From contig CAZFMJ010000001.1 in NCBI GenBank assembly GCA_964520045.1, forward strand, positions 49,398 to 113,397: a stretch of 64,000 nt of DNA, written 5' to 3'. The DNA comes from CAZFMJ01 sp964520045. Lineage in GTDB: Bacteria > Elusimicrobiota > Elusimicrobia > Elusimicrobiales > CAZFMJ01. A program made the translations under genes and the position numbers. Positions 43,867 through 52,986 of the stretch are shown in pieces. A model generated the notes under the pieces. It searched no databases, had not been told where the DNA came from, and worked only from the letters and a program-made list of their open reading frames with translations. Position 1 is the stretch's first letter. Each line of letters starts with the position of its first letter.

Positions 43867-46005
43867 ATGGTAAAACAAAAATATCTTTTGTTTTTTGTCG
43901 CGTTTATTGTTGTTTCTATAAATGTTCCGGCACAGACCGCCGTTGATTCTACCGGGAAAAACGGCGTATCTTCTGAGGCGTTATCCGCATTGGAAATTTC
44001 CAGATTTGAACAATCCCCTGTGATAGACGGAATTCTTGATGAAGAAATATGGCGGAAAGCTTCAAAAATAACGGATTTTTCCCAATTTAAGCCGAAGGAA
44101 GGCGTGTCGATGACCGAAAAAACAAGCGCGTACATCGGTTATGATCATAATAATCTTTATCTCGCGTTTGAAGCCGGAGATTCACAGCCGGAGCTGGTAC
44201 GCGGCCATCTTGCTCAGCGTGACAATATATTTACCGATGATTGGGTCGGTATAATGTTGGATACCTATGGGGACCAGCGCCGGGCGTACGAATTTTTTGC
44301 TAATCCGTTGGGACTGCAGGGCGACGGAGTATCTCTTGACGGCGCAGAGGATATGTCGCCTGATTTTGTCTGGTATTCCAAAGGCAGGCTGACAAAAGAC
44401 GGCTATGTCGTTGAAATGAAAATACCGTTTAAAAGCGTAAGATTTTCCAATACCGCTGAGCAAAATTGGCGCCTGTCATTATGGCGGAGCATTCGGCGTA
44501 AAAATGAAAAAGGGACATGGCCGGCTTTACATGCAGACAGCGGAACTTTATGCGCGCAGATGATTGCTGTTAAAGGCGTAAAGGATATTGTTTCAGGGGC
44601 GCGTCTGGAAATAATGCCGGAAATAACCGGTTCGCGATCAATACCGGATAACCCGCAAAACGATGTTTTTCATATCGGCGGGTGGGATGTGCGCGCGGGG
44701 GTAAATGCCAAGTGGGGGATTACGCCCAATTGGACTTTAGACAGCGCTTACCGGCCTGATTTCAGTCAGATTGAAGCAGACGCTCCGCAGATTACAGTCA
44801 ATCAGCGGTATCCTGTTTTTTATGCCGAAAAGCGGTCGTTTTTTACGGAAGGCATGGATATTTTTTCAACGCCGTATACATTAGTGCATACCCGCGCAAT
44901 AGTTGATCCTGAATACGGCGCAAAAATAACCGGCAAGGAAGCAGGGTATACTACGGGAGTCTTGATTGCACGCGACCAAAGCAGGGGCGGGTCGGATTTT
45001 AATATTCTGCGCGTAAAAAAAGATGTGGCCGGACAATCAAGCCTCGGCATTATCTCAACGGACAGGGAAATGCAAGGCGGACAGTATAACCGTGTTACCG
45101 CGCTTGATGCTAATATCCAATTCAACAAAATTTATACTTTTGTATTTCAGGGCGCTGGAAGTTTTACAAAAGATTCCGGCGCAGGATACAATACAGGCAG
45201 CCTTTATACCGCAGGCTTGTATACTTCTGCCAGAAAATTTAATTTTACTGCGCAATATGATGATATAAGCCAGCATTTCCGCGCAGACACCGGATTTATC
45301 AGCCGAACCGATATACGCCGTATTTCCGGGAAGGTTAGTTATACATTCTGGCAGGAAAACGGGCCGCTTATATACTGGAGACCGTCTGTCAAGTATACTC
45401 GGACATACAATTATCATGGGATATTAACTGATGAATGTCCCAGTTTATTCCTTGATTTAATATTCCCGCTTCAGACTAATATCGGGATTTATTATTGGCC
45501 TAATGTCCTTGAAAGGTTTGCTGGAATTGATTTTAAGGGAAAAAATCTTGAATTTTATATCTCTGCCGAACCCTTTAATTTTTTAACTATGTCTGCAGAT
45601 TATAACACCGGCTACAGCATCAATTATGACACTGCAAATCCTTTTGTCGGCGATGGCAGGTATTTGGATTTAACTGCGGCTCTTAAGCCGGCCGTCGGAC
45701 TTAACATTAGCCAGACCTATCTTAAAAGCGGTCTTGACACAAAATCCGGAGCCCGCGTTTTTGATGAAAATGTTTATCAGACAAAACTCAATATGCAGTG
45801 GACAAGGGAAATATCAACGCGGCTTATATATCAGTACGGCACTTTGGAGCACAGCGGCTTTGCCAATGCCCTTATCAGTTATAATCTTGTCCCCGGAACC
45901 GCGCTTTATCTGGGCTATAATGCGGGATTTGCGCGCGACTTTTCACGTCAAAACATAACAGGAGAGACATTTTTCTTTAAATTTTCTTATTTATTGCGGA
46001 TATGA
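43867..46005 (+). CDS. Exported CBM9-like/DUF5916 protein with C-terminal beta-barrel character
   Basis: 712 residues. The signal peptide ends near PAQ (about 24). Residues 45-230 match the CBM9-like sugar-binding fold at the head of DUF5916 proteins (PVIDGILDEEIWRKA, DDWVGIMLDTYGDQRRAYEF). The DUF5916 hallmark FYAEKRSFFTEG is at about 319. The remainder alternates in strands and ends with an Arg-Ile terminus, probably an outer-membrane barrel. It shares ATGA with the MFS gene, suggesting coupled expression. The function of the family is not established. Confidence 0.85.
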   Translation: MVKQKYLLFFVAFIVVSINVPAQTAVDSTGKNGVSSEALSALEISRFEQSPVIDGILDEEIWRKASKITDFSQFKPKEGVSMTEKTSAYIGYDHNNLYLAFEAGDSQPELVRGHLAQRDNIFTDDWVGIMLDTYGDQRRAYEFFANPLGLQGDGVSLDGAEDMSPDFVWYSKGRLTKDGYVVEMKIPFKSVRFSNTAEQNWRLSLWRSIRRKNEKGTWPALHADSGTLCAQMIAVKGVKDIVSGARLEIMPEITGSRSIPDNPQNDVFHIGGWDVRAGVNAKWGITPNWTLDSAYRPDFSQIEADAPQITVNQRYPVFYAEKRSFFTEGMDIFSTPYTLVHTRAIVDPEYGAKITGKEAGYTTGVLIARDQSRGGSDFNILRVKKDVAGQSSLGIISTDREMQGGQYNRVTALDANIQFNKIYTFVFQGAGSFTKDSGAGYNTGSLYTAGLYTSARKFNFTAQYDDISQHFRADTGFISRTDIRRISGKVSYTFWQENGPLIYWRPSVKYTRTYNYHGILTDECPSLFLDLIFPLQTNIGIYYWPNVLERFAGIDFKGKNLEFYISAEPFNFLTMSADYNTGYSINYDTANPFVGDGRYLDLTAALKPAVGLNISQTYLKSGLDTKSGARVFDENVYQTKLNMQWTREISTRLIYQYGTLEHSGFANALISYNLVPGTALYLGYNAGFARDFSRQNITGETFFFKFSYLLRI

Positions 46006-47351
46006 AATTCTTAACCGGCGGACTCGGACGGGATTTTTGGCTTTACAGATTCGGCCAGGCTATTTCAGTGATCGGCGATGGTTGCAGCAATATAGCTTTG
46101 GCATGGTGGATTTTAGATAAGACAGGATCGCCGGCCAAAATGGCGTCAATAATGGCGCCTGCTCTGCTGGCGCGCGCGGTGTTTACTCCGTTGTTCGGGC
46201 CTTTCGGGGACAAATTCCCGAGAAAAACACTTATAATAATCGGTGATATTTGGCGCGGCGCATTAACTTTTGCGCTTGCATTTATGGTTATATCCGGTTA
46301 TTTTAATCTTGGCATAGTTATAATAATTTTTATGTTTCTTGCCGTTGGTTCCGCCTTTTTTTACGCCGGCGCAGGCGGAATCGTGCCTCAGTTAGTGCCT
46401 TCCGGCAAGTTGCAGGAAGCAATGCAGCAAAGCCAGGCGGTATCTTCGGGCGGCAGTATTCTCGGCGGAATACTGGGCGGGATTTTGGTGTCGGCATTGG
46501 GCACAGGCGGAGCGTTTGCGGCCGACGCGCTGTCATATTTTATTGCGGCAATTGCCACTTATAAAATCAAAGCCGATACAATGCCTCGGCGGCATTCAGA
46601 ACACAAACATGAGCATACCTTCACGGCATGGCTGGCAGAGTTAAAAGAAGGATTTTATGTTGTCTGGAAAATACCGGTGGAATTTTGGATGACTATTGTC
46701 TTTGCATTGCTGAATTTTATCGTGGGGCCAATAATAGTGGGTCTGCCCGTGCTAGTGAAGCAGAGCCGGGGATTGCCGCCATGGTTTTACGGCGGGCTTT
46801 ATTCCAGCATAAGCATAGGCATTATAGCCGGTTCCCTGATTGTGGGCAGGGTTTGCAAAATAGTATGGCAAGACATTGTTATTATGGCCGGTATAATAGT
46901 TATGGGCATTGGATTTTCGCTTCTGCCATGGATGCCGGGTATGCTCCTGCCGCTTCTTGTGATGATGTTTTTTGGCGTAGGCAACGCTTTCACTAATATC
47001 CCCGCTACCGCGCAGCCGCTGATTGCGATGCCAGACCGTTTCCGCGCGCGGACTAGTTCTGTATCCACATTTTTGTGCATGGTAATAAATCCGCTTGGGA
47101 TAGCTGTTTCAGGGATTATTATAGCGCGATATGGGGTTGAAGCGACCATATCAATATGCGGAATTTTGATTATACTTTTTGCTCCGCTGCTGTATTTGAT
47201 TCCTAATTTTTCAAGATTTTACAGATTAGAGCCGAAGCAAGCGGAAACTTTTTTTACTGAAAATTATCCGGAGGCATTCAAAGCGAGGTGGCCTGTGGAT
47301 TTGTCCAGTGAAACCAAAACAGCGTCCCAAACAAACCTTAAAAACCGTTGA
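46002..47351 (+). CDS. MFS exporter (MFS_3/EntS-like)
   Basis: 449 residues with about 12 membrane helices. The loop 2-3 motif GDKFPRKTLIIIGD is the MFS signature. GGIVPQLVPSGKLQEAMQ and the start RDFWLYRFGQAISVIGDG are typical of the EntS/MFS_3 branch of exporters. It overlaps the DUF5916 gene by 4 bases, so the pair may export and handle the same ligand. The last residues (about SQTNLKNR) are encoded by an R2 element that also supplies the stop codon. Confidence 0.88.
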   Translation: MKFLTGGLGRDFWLYRFGQAISVIGDGCSNIALAWWILDKTGSPAKMASIMAPALLARAVFTPLFGPFGDKFPRKTLIIIGDIWRGALTFALAFMVISGYFNLGIVIIIFMFLAVGSAFFYAGAGGIVPQLVPSGKLQEAMQQSQAVSSGGSILGGILGGILVSALGTGGAFAADALSYFIAAIATYKIKADTMPRRHSEHKHEHTFTAWLAELKEGFYVVWKIPVEFWMTIVFALLNFIVGPIIVGLPVLVKQSRGLPPWFYGGLYSSISIGIIAGSLIVGRVCKIVWQDIVIMAGIIVMGIGFSLLPWMPGMLLPLLVMMFFGVGNAFTNIPATAQPLIAMPDRFRARTSSVSTFLCMVINPLGIAVSGIIIARYGVEATISICGILIILFAPLLYLIPNFSRFYRLEPKQAETFFTENYPEAFKARWPVDLSSETKTASQTNLKNR

Positions 47352-47396
47352 GTTTGGGACAGTATTTTTCTCAATGCTTTTTAAGGAAAGAAAAAT
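47326..47396 (+). mobile_element. R2 double-hairpin element, copy C, with GCGT flanking duplication and altered stem
   Basis: First hairpin CCCAAAC..GTTTGGG. The second stem is ATTTTTC..GAAAAAT instead of CCCATTC..GAATGGG: both strands changed together, so pairing is kept. GCGT occurs at 47322-47325 and 47397-47400, directly outside the element. It overlaps the 3' end of the MFS gene. Confidence 0.75.
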
Positions 47397-47421
47397 GCGT
47401 ATTATGCGTAATACAATTTAG

Positions 47422-47979
47422 ATGGAAACAAACGACTCTGTTCTTATTCAGCGATGTCTTGAAAATGATCCTCAGGCTTTTGAATGCATCCTGAATAACC
47501 ACAAAAACCGCATATATAGTTTCATGCTGCGTATGACCGGAAATGCTCGCGACGCTGAAGATATCGCGCAGGAAACTTTTATAAAAGCATTCCGGAATCT
47601 CAAATCCTATAATTCCTCGTACTCTTTTTCCGCGTGGCTTTTCGGAATAGCCCGCAACGGATGCATAGATTTTCTGCGCTCAAAGAAGCGCGGAGTTGTT
47701 TCAATTGACGATGAAAATTTCAAAGAAATACCGGATACGGCGAATTTAATTGAAGAAGAAGTGGATTGCAAAATCCAGCAGGAAAAAGCGGAAGAACTGA
47801 TTATGTCCCTGCCGGAACTATACAGGGAAGTCCTTTTACTTTCCTACAAAGAAGAATTGAAGGGCAGGGAAATTGCTGAAATCCTGCGAATTCCGGAGGG
47901 TACGGTAAAGGTAAGGCTATTCAGGGCAAAAGCATTTATGAAAGAAAGACTTAAAACCTCGGGGATCTGTTTAAATTGA
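47422..47979 (+). CDS. ECF-type RNA polymerase sigma factor
   Basis: 185 residues. Region 2 is DPQAFECILNNHKNRIYSF.., DAEDIAQETFIKAFRNL and WLFGIARNGCIDFLRS. Region 4 is LPELYREVLLLSYKE..REIAEILRIPEGTVKVRLFRAK, a helix-turn-helix for -35 recognition. It likely belongs to the RpoE-like group. The following small membrane protein could be its anti-sigma factor, and the two envelope genes after it could be the regulon. Confidence 0.93.
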   Translation: METNDSVLIQRCLENDPQAFECILNNHKNRIYSFMLRMTGNARDAEDIAQETFIKAFRNLKSYNSSYSFSAWLFGIARNGCIDFLRSKKRGVVSIDDENFKEIPDTANLIEEEVDCKIQQEKAEELIMSLPELYREVLLLSYKEELKGREIAEILRIPEGTVKVRLFRAKAFMKERLKTSGICLN

Positions 47980-48019
47980 AACCTTTTTATGCGGATTTGC
48001 GTATTACTTAGTGAGGGTT

Positions 48020-48484
48020 ATGAACAATAAACAAAACGATTTAATGCTTCGGAAAATTATAAGCAGACTGCCTGAATATGCGCCTTCCGCTTATTTTAAC
48101 GCAAATGTAATGAAAGCATTGTTTCAGCCTGTCCGTGTAACGGTGGCGGGGACCAAAACCTGTAAATTTTTTTCCGTTTTTATCATCTCATGGGCTGCTT
48201 TTGTTTTTTTTATGTCCGCGCTTATGCTTGCGCATTATTGTCCTACAATAGCGGTTATATTACTGCATCCGCAGGAATTTTTTATATTAGTCAAGTCTGA
48301 AATTTTAAGGTTTTGGCATTTATATGCTGTTACAAAACCTTTCCTGCTGTATGCATCACAGATTTTCCTGCGGTTTTTTGCAGGGATAAGCATTCTGCAG
48401 GATCTGGCCGTGTCTTCCGTCTGCGCCATGGCAATTATAATGGCTGTTTCAAAACAGGGGCACCCGGCCATGTCCGGCAAATGA
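48020..48484 (+). CDS. Membrane protein, candidate anti-sigma factor
   Basis: 154 residues from the ATG at 48020, which has a GAGGG just upstream; a GTG at 48011 is possible. A cytoplasmic head (about 45 residues, NDLMLRKIISRLPEYAPSAYF) precedes two to three membrane helices (about 55-80, 118-145). The sequence shows no zinc anti-sigma motif (HxxxCxxC). Position after the ECF sigma gene and topology suggest an anti-sigma role, as in many such pairs; the family is not recognised. Confidence 0.5.
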   Translation: MNNKQNDLMLRKIISRLPEYAPSAYFNANVMKALFQPVRVTVAGTKTCKFFSVFIISWAAFVFFMSALMLAHYCPTIAVILLHPQEFFILVKSEILRFWHLYAVTKPFLLYASQIFLRFFAGISILQDLAVSSVCAMAIIMAVSKQGHPAMSGK

Positions 48485-48500
48485 TAAAAAGGAGATAAAA

Positions 48501-49625
48501 ATGAAAATGAGGAAAATGGCAGTTCCGGCGATAGCGGCGATGCTGGCGGTGATTTGGCTTAATGCCGCTGTTTATGCTAAATGGCACAATAATTCGGAAA
48601 GAGACGAAATAAGGCATATTGATGTCGTAGTCGAAAAAGGCGAAACGGTCAATGATGACATCCTGACCGACAAATCCGTCACGGTAAACGGTATTTTAGA
48701 CGGAGATTGCGCTTCTCTCGGAGGGCCGGTAACCGTAAACGGCGATGTGCGGGGAGACGTAATGTCGGCAGGAGGACCTGTCGCTATTTCCGGAGTTGTC
48801 GATGGAGACGTGGCTTCAATGGGGGGGGCAATTGAAATAAGCGGAACCGTCACCGGCGATGTGGCGTCGATGGGCGGGAATATAATTCTTAAGGATTCGG
48901 CTTCTGTGGCGGGAGATGTTTCCTCTTTCGGCGGAAAAGTGGAAAAGGGAAACAGCGTAATTCTTAAGGGGGAAATAAATTCCATTGATTTAAAGCAAAT
49001 GAAGAAAATAGTTTCTGGACTGCTTAAATTAAAAAGCGGCCGCGAAAAGTTTTTTAAAGGCCTTGAACCGCTGTTAATCGGCGGGCTTGTCGGATTGGGC
49101 ATTCTTTTTGTTGTTTCTCTTTTTGCCACGGGACTTATACTGTTTATACTTCCGCCCGTATTTTTCCCCAAAAATGTTAAGTCGGCTGCGGCTGAAATAA
49201 CGGATAATTTCTGGAAGTCCGCATTTATCGGCGGCTTGATTTTAATTGCCCTGTTCCCTGCAATGCTTCTGATGCTTGTCTCAATTATGGGGATTCCGCT
49301 TATTCCGCTTGTTCTTATGCTGTTCTTTGCCGCAACGGTGCTTGGTCTAAGCGCATTCGCTATAGTTCTGCAGAAGAGGTTTTTTGAAGGGATAAAAAAA
49401 CCCGGACCCAAAAGCCTTGCGGGACAGGCCGCCGTGGGTTATCTGCTTACTGCGGGATTTGTTTTGTTCGGCAAAATTATACCGATATTGGGCGGAGTGC
49501 TGGCATTGGTGGGATTTATACTGCTGGCATTTGGAATAGTGCTTGGGCTTGGCGCCGTATGGAGCACAAAAATGGGAACAATAATTTCTCAAAAGCCCGC
49601 TGGGACTAATAATCCTGCGGTTTAG
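48501..49625 (+). CDS. Membrane protein with bactofilin-like beta-helical ectodomain
   Basis: 374 residues. The signal peptide (cleavage near VYA-K, about 27) precedes six or so short repeats of the VNGxxxGDVxSxGGxVxISGxVxGDV type (residues 45-155), which predict a right-handed beta-helix like bactofilins/polymer-forming proteins. Four to five membrane helices follow (about 195-365). An AAGGAG lies 7 bases before the ATG. It is the third gene of the sigma factor run and may sense or build the envelope. The combination is known in uncharacterised proteins. Confidence 0.8.
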   Translation: MKMRKMAVPAIAAMLAVIWLNAAVYAKWHNNSERDEIRHIDVVVEKGETVNDDILTDKSVTVNGILDGDCASLGGPVTVNGDVRGDVMSAGGPVAISGVVDGDVASMGGAIEISGTVTGDVASMGGNIILKDSASVAGDVSSFGGKVEKGNSVILKGEINSIDLKQMKKIVSGLLKLKSGREKFFKGLEPLLIGGLVGLGILFVVSLFATGLILFILPPVFFPKNVKSAAAEITDNFWKSAFIGGLILIALFPAMLLMLVSIMGIPLIPLVLMLFFAATVLGLSAFAIVLQKRFFEGIKKPGPKSLAGQAAVGYLLTAGFVLFGKIIPILGGVLALVGFILLAFGIVLGLGAVWSTKMGTIISQKPAGTNNPAV

Positions 49626-49657
49626 GCGGGACTACAGTAATATTATCCGGCTGTAAA

Positions 49658-49694
49658 CGAAAACCTTCCTATGTTTAGCATAGGAAGGTTTTCG
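49658..49694. terminator. Bidirectional hairpin terminator
   Basis: CGAAAACCTTCCTATG and CATAGGAAGGTTTTCG are perfect complements (16 bp) around a TTTAG loop, placed between convergent genes. A run of A and T in the stem ends serves as a U-tract in both directions. Confidence 0.8.
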
Positions 49695-49709
49695 CTTATT
49701 GAAAAACAT

Positions 49710-52676
49710 CTAAAAAACCGGCTTCCACAGGAAGGAGTAATCCAAAGCGATTCCAAAAAGCATATTATGGCCGGTTGCTTTTACTACCTTGCCCTTAAAA
49801 AGATAAAAATTAAAGAATGGGCTGAGATTTAAATCGCCAATAAGCGGAACGCTGATGCGCGAGTCTATTTCCAACTCGCTTTTAAGGTCGTCGGCGGTGT
49901 CCAATCTGCTGTCTGCAAACCAGCGGTAATTCGCCTGTGTTTTGAGATATACTGAAGTTTTTGGCAAAGGCGAACTCCAGACAAAGCCCGTTTCGTAGCC
50001 GTATTCAGTGTTCGTGTTTTGCGCCGAACGGTCGATATCCGTAACACCGCCCGCAAAAAGCGACTGAAGATAACGGCCTTCAAAGAACTTTAATCCATAT
50101 TTAAGCCTGAACAATTTTTTTGCCTGCATATTCTGCGGTTTTGTGAATTCCGTGTTATAGGAAAAATTGGCAAAAGGCCCGATACTTCCGCCGAGTTTTT
50201 TTTTGCAGAAAAGGAAAGCCTTTTTCCGCAGTTCAGTTTCAAAAACGAGCTGGTCCGCCGTTTCATTTTTCAGCACGTTTCCCCCTGCAGGCTTGAGCGT
50301 TACTTTGCCGTAATCGGCGGATATGCCGGAATCCCACCTGAAATCATTAAAATATAGTTCCGAAAAAAGTTTAATGGAACCCTGCACAAGTGTTTGATTT
50401 ATGGAGTGGATTCTGGCATCCCGCGCCTGCGCGAACTGATCATTGTCTGCAACCTGTGTGTTTGCAAATTGAATTGAGAGGTTTTTGAGGTTCAGACGCC
50501 AGATAGGTTTATTTTCAGTTTTACCTTCGCTGAATAAGCGGATTTCATCCAGATATTTCCGCTGTACCGTCTCTTCAGCTTTTGTTTTTTCTTCGCCAAA
50601 AGTTGCTTCAAGAAATTTTTCTCCTACTCTTTGATTTTGCGCCAGTTTCTCAAGCTTTGCCCCGAGTTCCTTTTGTAAGGTTTTGCGGTATAATTCTTTG
50701 GCTTCTTCATCTCTCTGAATTTTTCTCTGCTTGAGCCAGTCAATTGCGATGTCGCTCGCATCCAAATTTATTGTTCTGACGTTAATCCCTGATTTAAATT
50801 CAGGAATTATGCCCTTTTTAACAATATCTTCGCCCACTGCTACTGTATAAAGTTCATCGTCTTTAATCGGAAGGCCTGATATTCTGCCGTTTTTGTCAAT
50901 GCCGGCGGACGCAAGCCATGTTTCGCGGATATATTTGGTATCCATATTATATTTGGAATAATCCTGCATATTAACCGGCACCGGCGTGAAATCGATCCAT
51001 CGCAATAGTGAACGGATTGTTTTACCCGGTAGTTGCATGGTGACTATATATCGAGGATCGCCTAAATCGTTTATCCATGCGGAAATATAACTTTCGTTGA
51101 CATCACCCGCGATATTTGACCCCATAAAGTTTATTTTTAAAAAAGCCAATTCGGTTTTAACGCTTTTACGCAAAATCTGGGCCGCGAGGTTGAAAAAATC
51201 AGGTTCTGTATAGTTCGGATTATCAGGCCAAAGCTTTCGCGGATCAGGAAGAACAGCTGCCTGCGGCGAGAGGAAGGAGAGCACCAGTTTATCAAAAAAT
51301 TCTGAGAATTCAGGACCATTCGGCATATCAGCGCCTATGGGACCCGGTGTTTCTTCTGTTATTGAAGCAAGCTCCCTGCCGGATTTATCGGGAGCAAAAT
51401 TTAAGGTAAGTTCTCCAAAACTGAAAGTCGGCCGGGACGCTTTCAACGCGGGAGCGTAATGTTTTTCCTTGTTCCATTGCGAAAGTTCTACGGTGGTTTT
51501 TCTTTTTGTGGTTATTTCCCCTACTTTGCTGCCCAAAAGCACGTCAATTCCCGGAACATCCGCAATAAGTTTTGCGGTATCCCCGGACGTTAAATGCGAA
51601 ATACAGACTACTATATCCGCAAGACGTTTTTCGTGCAGGTTCTGCACAATTTGGCCTGCTGAAGCGATAGGATCTTCAATTTCGTATAGGCCGCTTTTAT
51701 CGGCGGTATCTGCCTGAACAAATGAAACAATCCCGACTTTAACTCCATTGATATTTTCAACGGCAAAAGGCGTAAACGGAGAGGTAGACTTGCTGTCTGT
51801 CCATTTTAAATTTGAGCATATCAATTTGCTTCCCCGTGCGGATAAAACCTGTTTATACTCTAGCCAGTCGGAAAACTCGGTTTTGTCAACGGCGATTGAG
51901 TTTGCGCCGATATCTTTCACCCATTCCATAAAAGCTTCGGGAGATTGCCATATTTTTTTGGCAATAAAGGGGCTTTTTGAGCCTAAAACAAGGAGCAACG
52001 GCGGTTCTTTTATTTCTTTCAGCCGCTGTTTAAGCGCGATATTAAGCCTTGAAAGTCCTCCTAGAGGTTTGCCGATTTCAGTAACCCGCACCTGCTTTCC
52101 ATTTACCGAGATATAGTAATGTATCGCTATGGTCACGCCCCAAAAATCAGAAATCGGCTTATTGCCAACTGACAAAACTTCCAGATTTTCTCCGGTGATG
52201 CTTTCATAATCCACTATTTTTGCTTTTTTTAAGTCACTGCCCGGAACAAATGTCGTCCAATTTTCAGTATCAATGATATCCGCATAAAGTTCATCAAGAA
52301 GCGGATAAAAAGTTTTTGGATACTGAAATAATACGGAGCCGGCAGATTCGATAACAGATACTTCTTCCTTGGTTTTATTTTTTGTCGAGTTATTGGGTAG
52401 TTTGTCCCTGCGGATATCTTTTGGGGGGGCTATCAGATAATTGGAGTTTGAAACATAAGTTGCTTCAGTTTCAATTTTTTCAAATTTAAGATTTTTAGGG
52501 TCTTTTTTGCATAAGTTTTCTAGAGAGGCCAATAATGGAAGTCTTATGCTCTGATTGCTTGCATCAAAATAAATTATTTTGACAGCTGTCGTATTTTCTT
52601 GTAATGGAGCGATTGTCTGCGCCCCGCAGTCAACGGCAGCGAGAAACAAAATTATATACAAAATACTTTTTTTCAT
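49710..52676 (-). CDS. Degenerate 5'-nucleotidase/metallophosphatase domain fused to a C-terminal beta-barrel
   Basis: 988 residues with a signal peptide (about 1-19). Residues 25-420 follow the metallophosphatase half of UshA-type 5'-nucleotidases (GVKVGIVSFVQADTADKSG, VVCISHLTSGD, VPGIDVLLGSK). The first metal motif (DxH) is absent, and the usual GGHxH is GSKVGEI, so catalysis is doubtful. Residues 480-660 match the C-terminal nucleotidase domain (LPGKTIRSLLRWIDF). A helical linker leads to 720-988, a Tyr/Phe-rich strand region ending in ...WKPVF, typical of outer-membrane barrels. Confidence 0.8.
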   Translation of the reverse strand: MKKSILYIILFLAAVDCGAQTIAPLQENTTAVKIIYFDASNQSIRLPLLASLENLCKKDPKNLKFEKIETEATYVSNSNYLIAPPKDIRRDKLPNNSTKNKTKEEVSVIESAGSVLFQYPKTFYPLLDELYADIIDTENWTTFVPGSDLKKAKIVDYESITGENLEVLSVGNKPISDFWGVTIAIHYYISVNGKQVRVTEIGKPLGGLSRLNIALKQRLKEIKEPPLLLVLGSKSPFIAKKIWQSPEAFMEWVKDIGANSIAVDKTEFSDWLEYKQVLSARGSKLICSNLKWTDSKSTSPFTPFAVENINGVKVGIVSFVQADTADKSGLYEIEDPIASAGQIVQNLHEKRLADIVVCISHLTSGDTAKLIADVPGIDVLLGSKVGEITTKRKTTVELSQWNKEKHYAPALKASRPTFSFGELTLNFAPDKSGRELASITEETPGPIGADMPNGPEFSEFFDKLVLSFLSPQAAVLPDPRKLWPDNPNYTEPDFFNLAAQILRKSVKTELAFLKINFMGSNIAGDVNESYISAWINDLGDPRYIVTMQLPGKTIRSLLRWIDFTPVPVNMQDYSKYNMDTKYIRETWLASAGIDKNGRISGLPIKDDELYTVAVGEDIVKKGIIPEFKSGINVRTINLDASDIAIDWLKQRKIQRDEEAKELYRKTLQKELGAKLEKLAQNQRVGEKFLEATFGEEKTKAEETVQRKYLDEIRLFSEGKTENKPIWRLNLKNLSIQFANTQVADNDQFAQARDARIHSINQTLVQGSIKLFSELYFNDFRWDSGISADYGKVTLKPAGGNVLKNETADQLVFETELRKKAFLFCKKKLGGSIGPFANFSYNTEFTKPQNMQAKKLFRLKYGLKFFEGRYLQSLFAGGVTDIDRSAQNTNTEYGYETGFVWSSPLPKTSVYLKTQANYRWFADSRLDTADDLKSELEIDSRISVPLIGDLNLSPFFNFYLFKGKVVKATGHNMLFGIALDYSFLWKPVF

Positions 52677-52798
52677 TTTTGTGTCCGGCTATACCAAACA
52701 TCGCGGCTGATCAGCGTTCTATAATTTAATGCTCAGGAATTTCAATGTTATGAGATTAGCCGCAAAGAAGCGCAAAATAAACGGCAAAAAATAATTGA

Positions 52799-52892
52799 TA
52801 CTCACACAAAGCCGCGGAGCCGCGAAGGTACGGAGAAATGACAGACAAAAGAGTTTTTATGTCTTGAGTAATTCTTTGTGACTTTGTGTGAG
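52799..52892. repeat. R4 palindrome (CACAAAG..CTTTGTG), second copy
   Basis: Left arm TACTCACACAAAGCCGCGG, right arm CTTTGTGACTTTGTGTGAG. It sits beside a related fragment at 52750 (GATTAGCCGCAAAGAAGCGC). It lies in the 310 bp spacer upstream of the nucleotidase-barrel gene. Confidence 0.65.
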
Positions 52893-52933
52893 AAATCTCT
52901 TGCTTTATGTGGTAAATATCTAATGTTATCCTC

Positions 52934-52958
52934 AAAAAAGTTGCCCCCGAAGGGGGCC
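52934..52958 (-). terminator. Rho-independent terminator of the Cys-repeat gene
   Basis: On the minus strand GCCCCC-TTC-GGGGGC is followed by AACTTTTTTG: a GC stem plus a T run, 29 bases after the stop codon. Confidence 0.8.
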
Positions 52959-52986
52959 TAATTTATAGCTGAGCAGCTGTGAATTT

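Noticed and set aside
48572..49411. 279-codon minus-strand frame opposite the beta-helix membrane protein
   Set aside because: Arises from the repetitive GDV/GGP codons on the other strand; the plus-strand gene has the signal peptide and AAGGAG.
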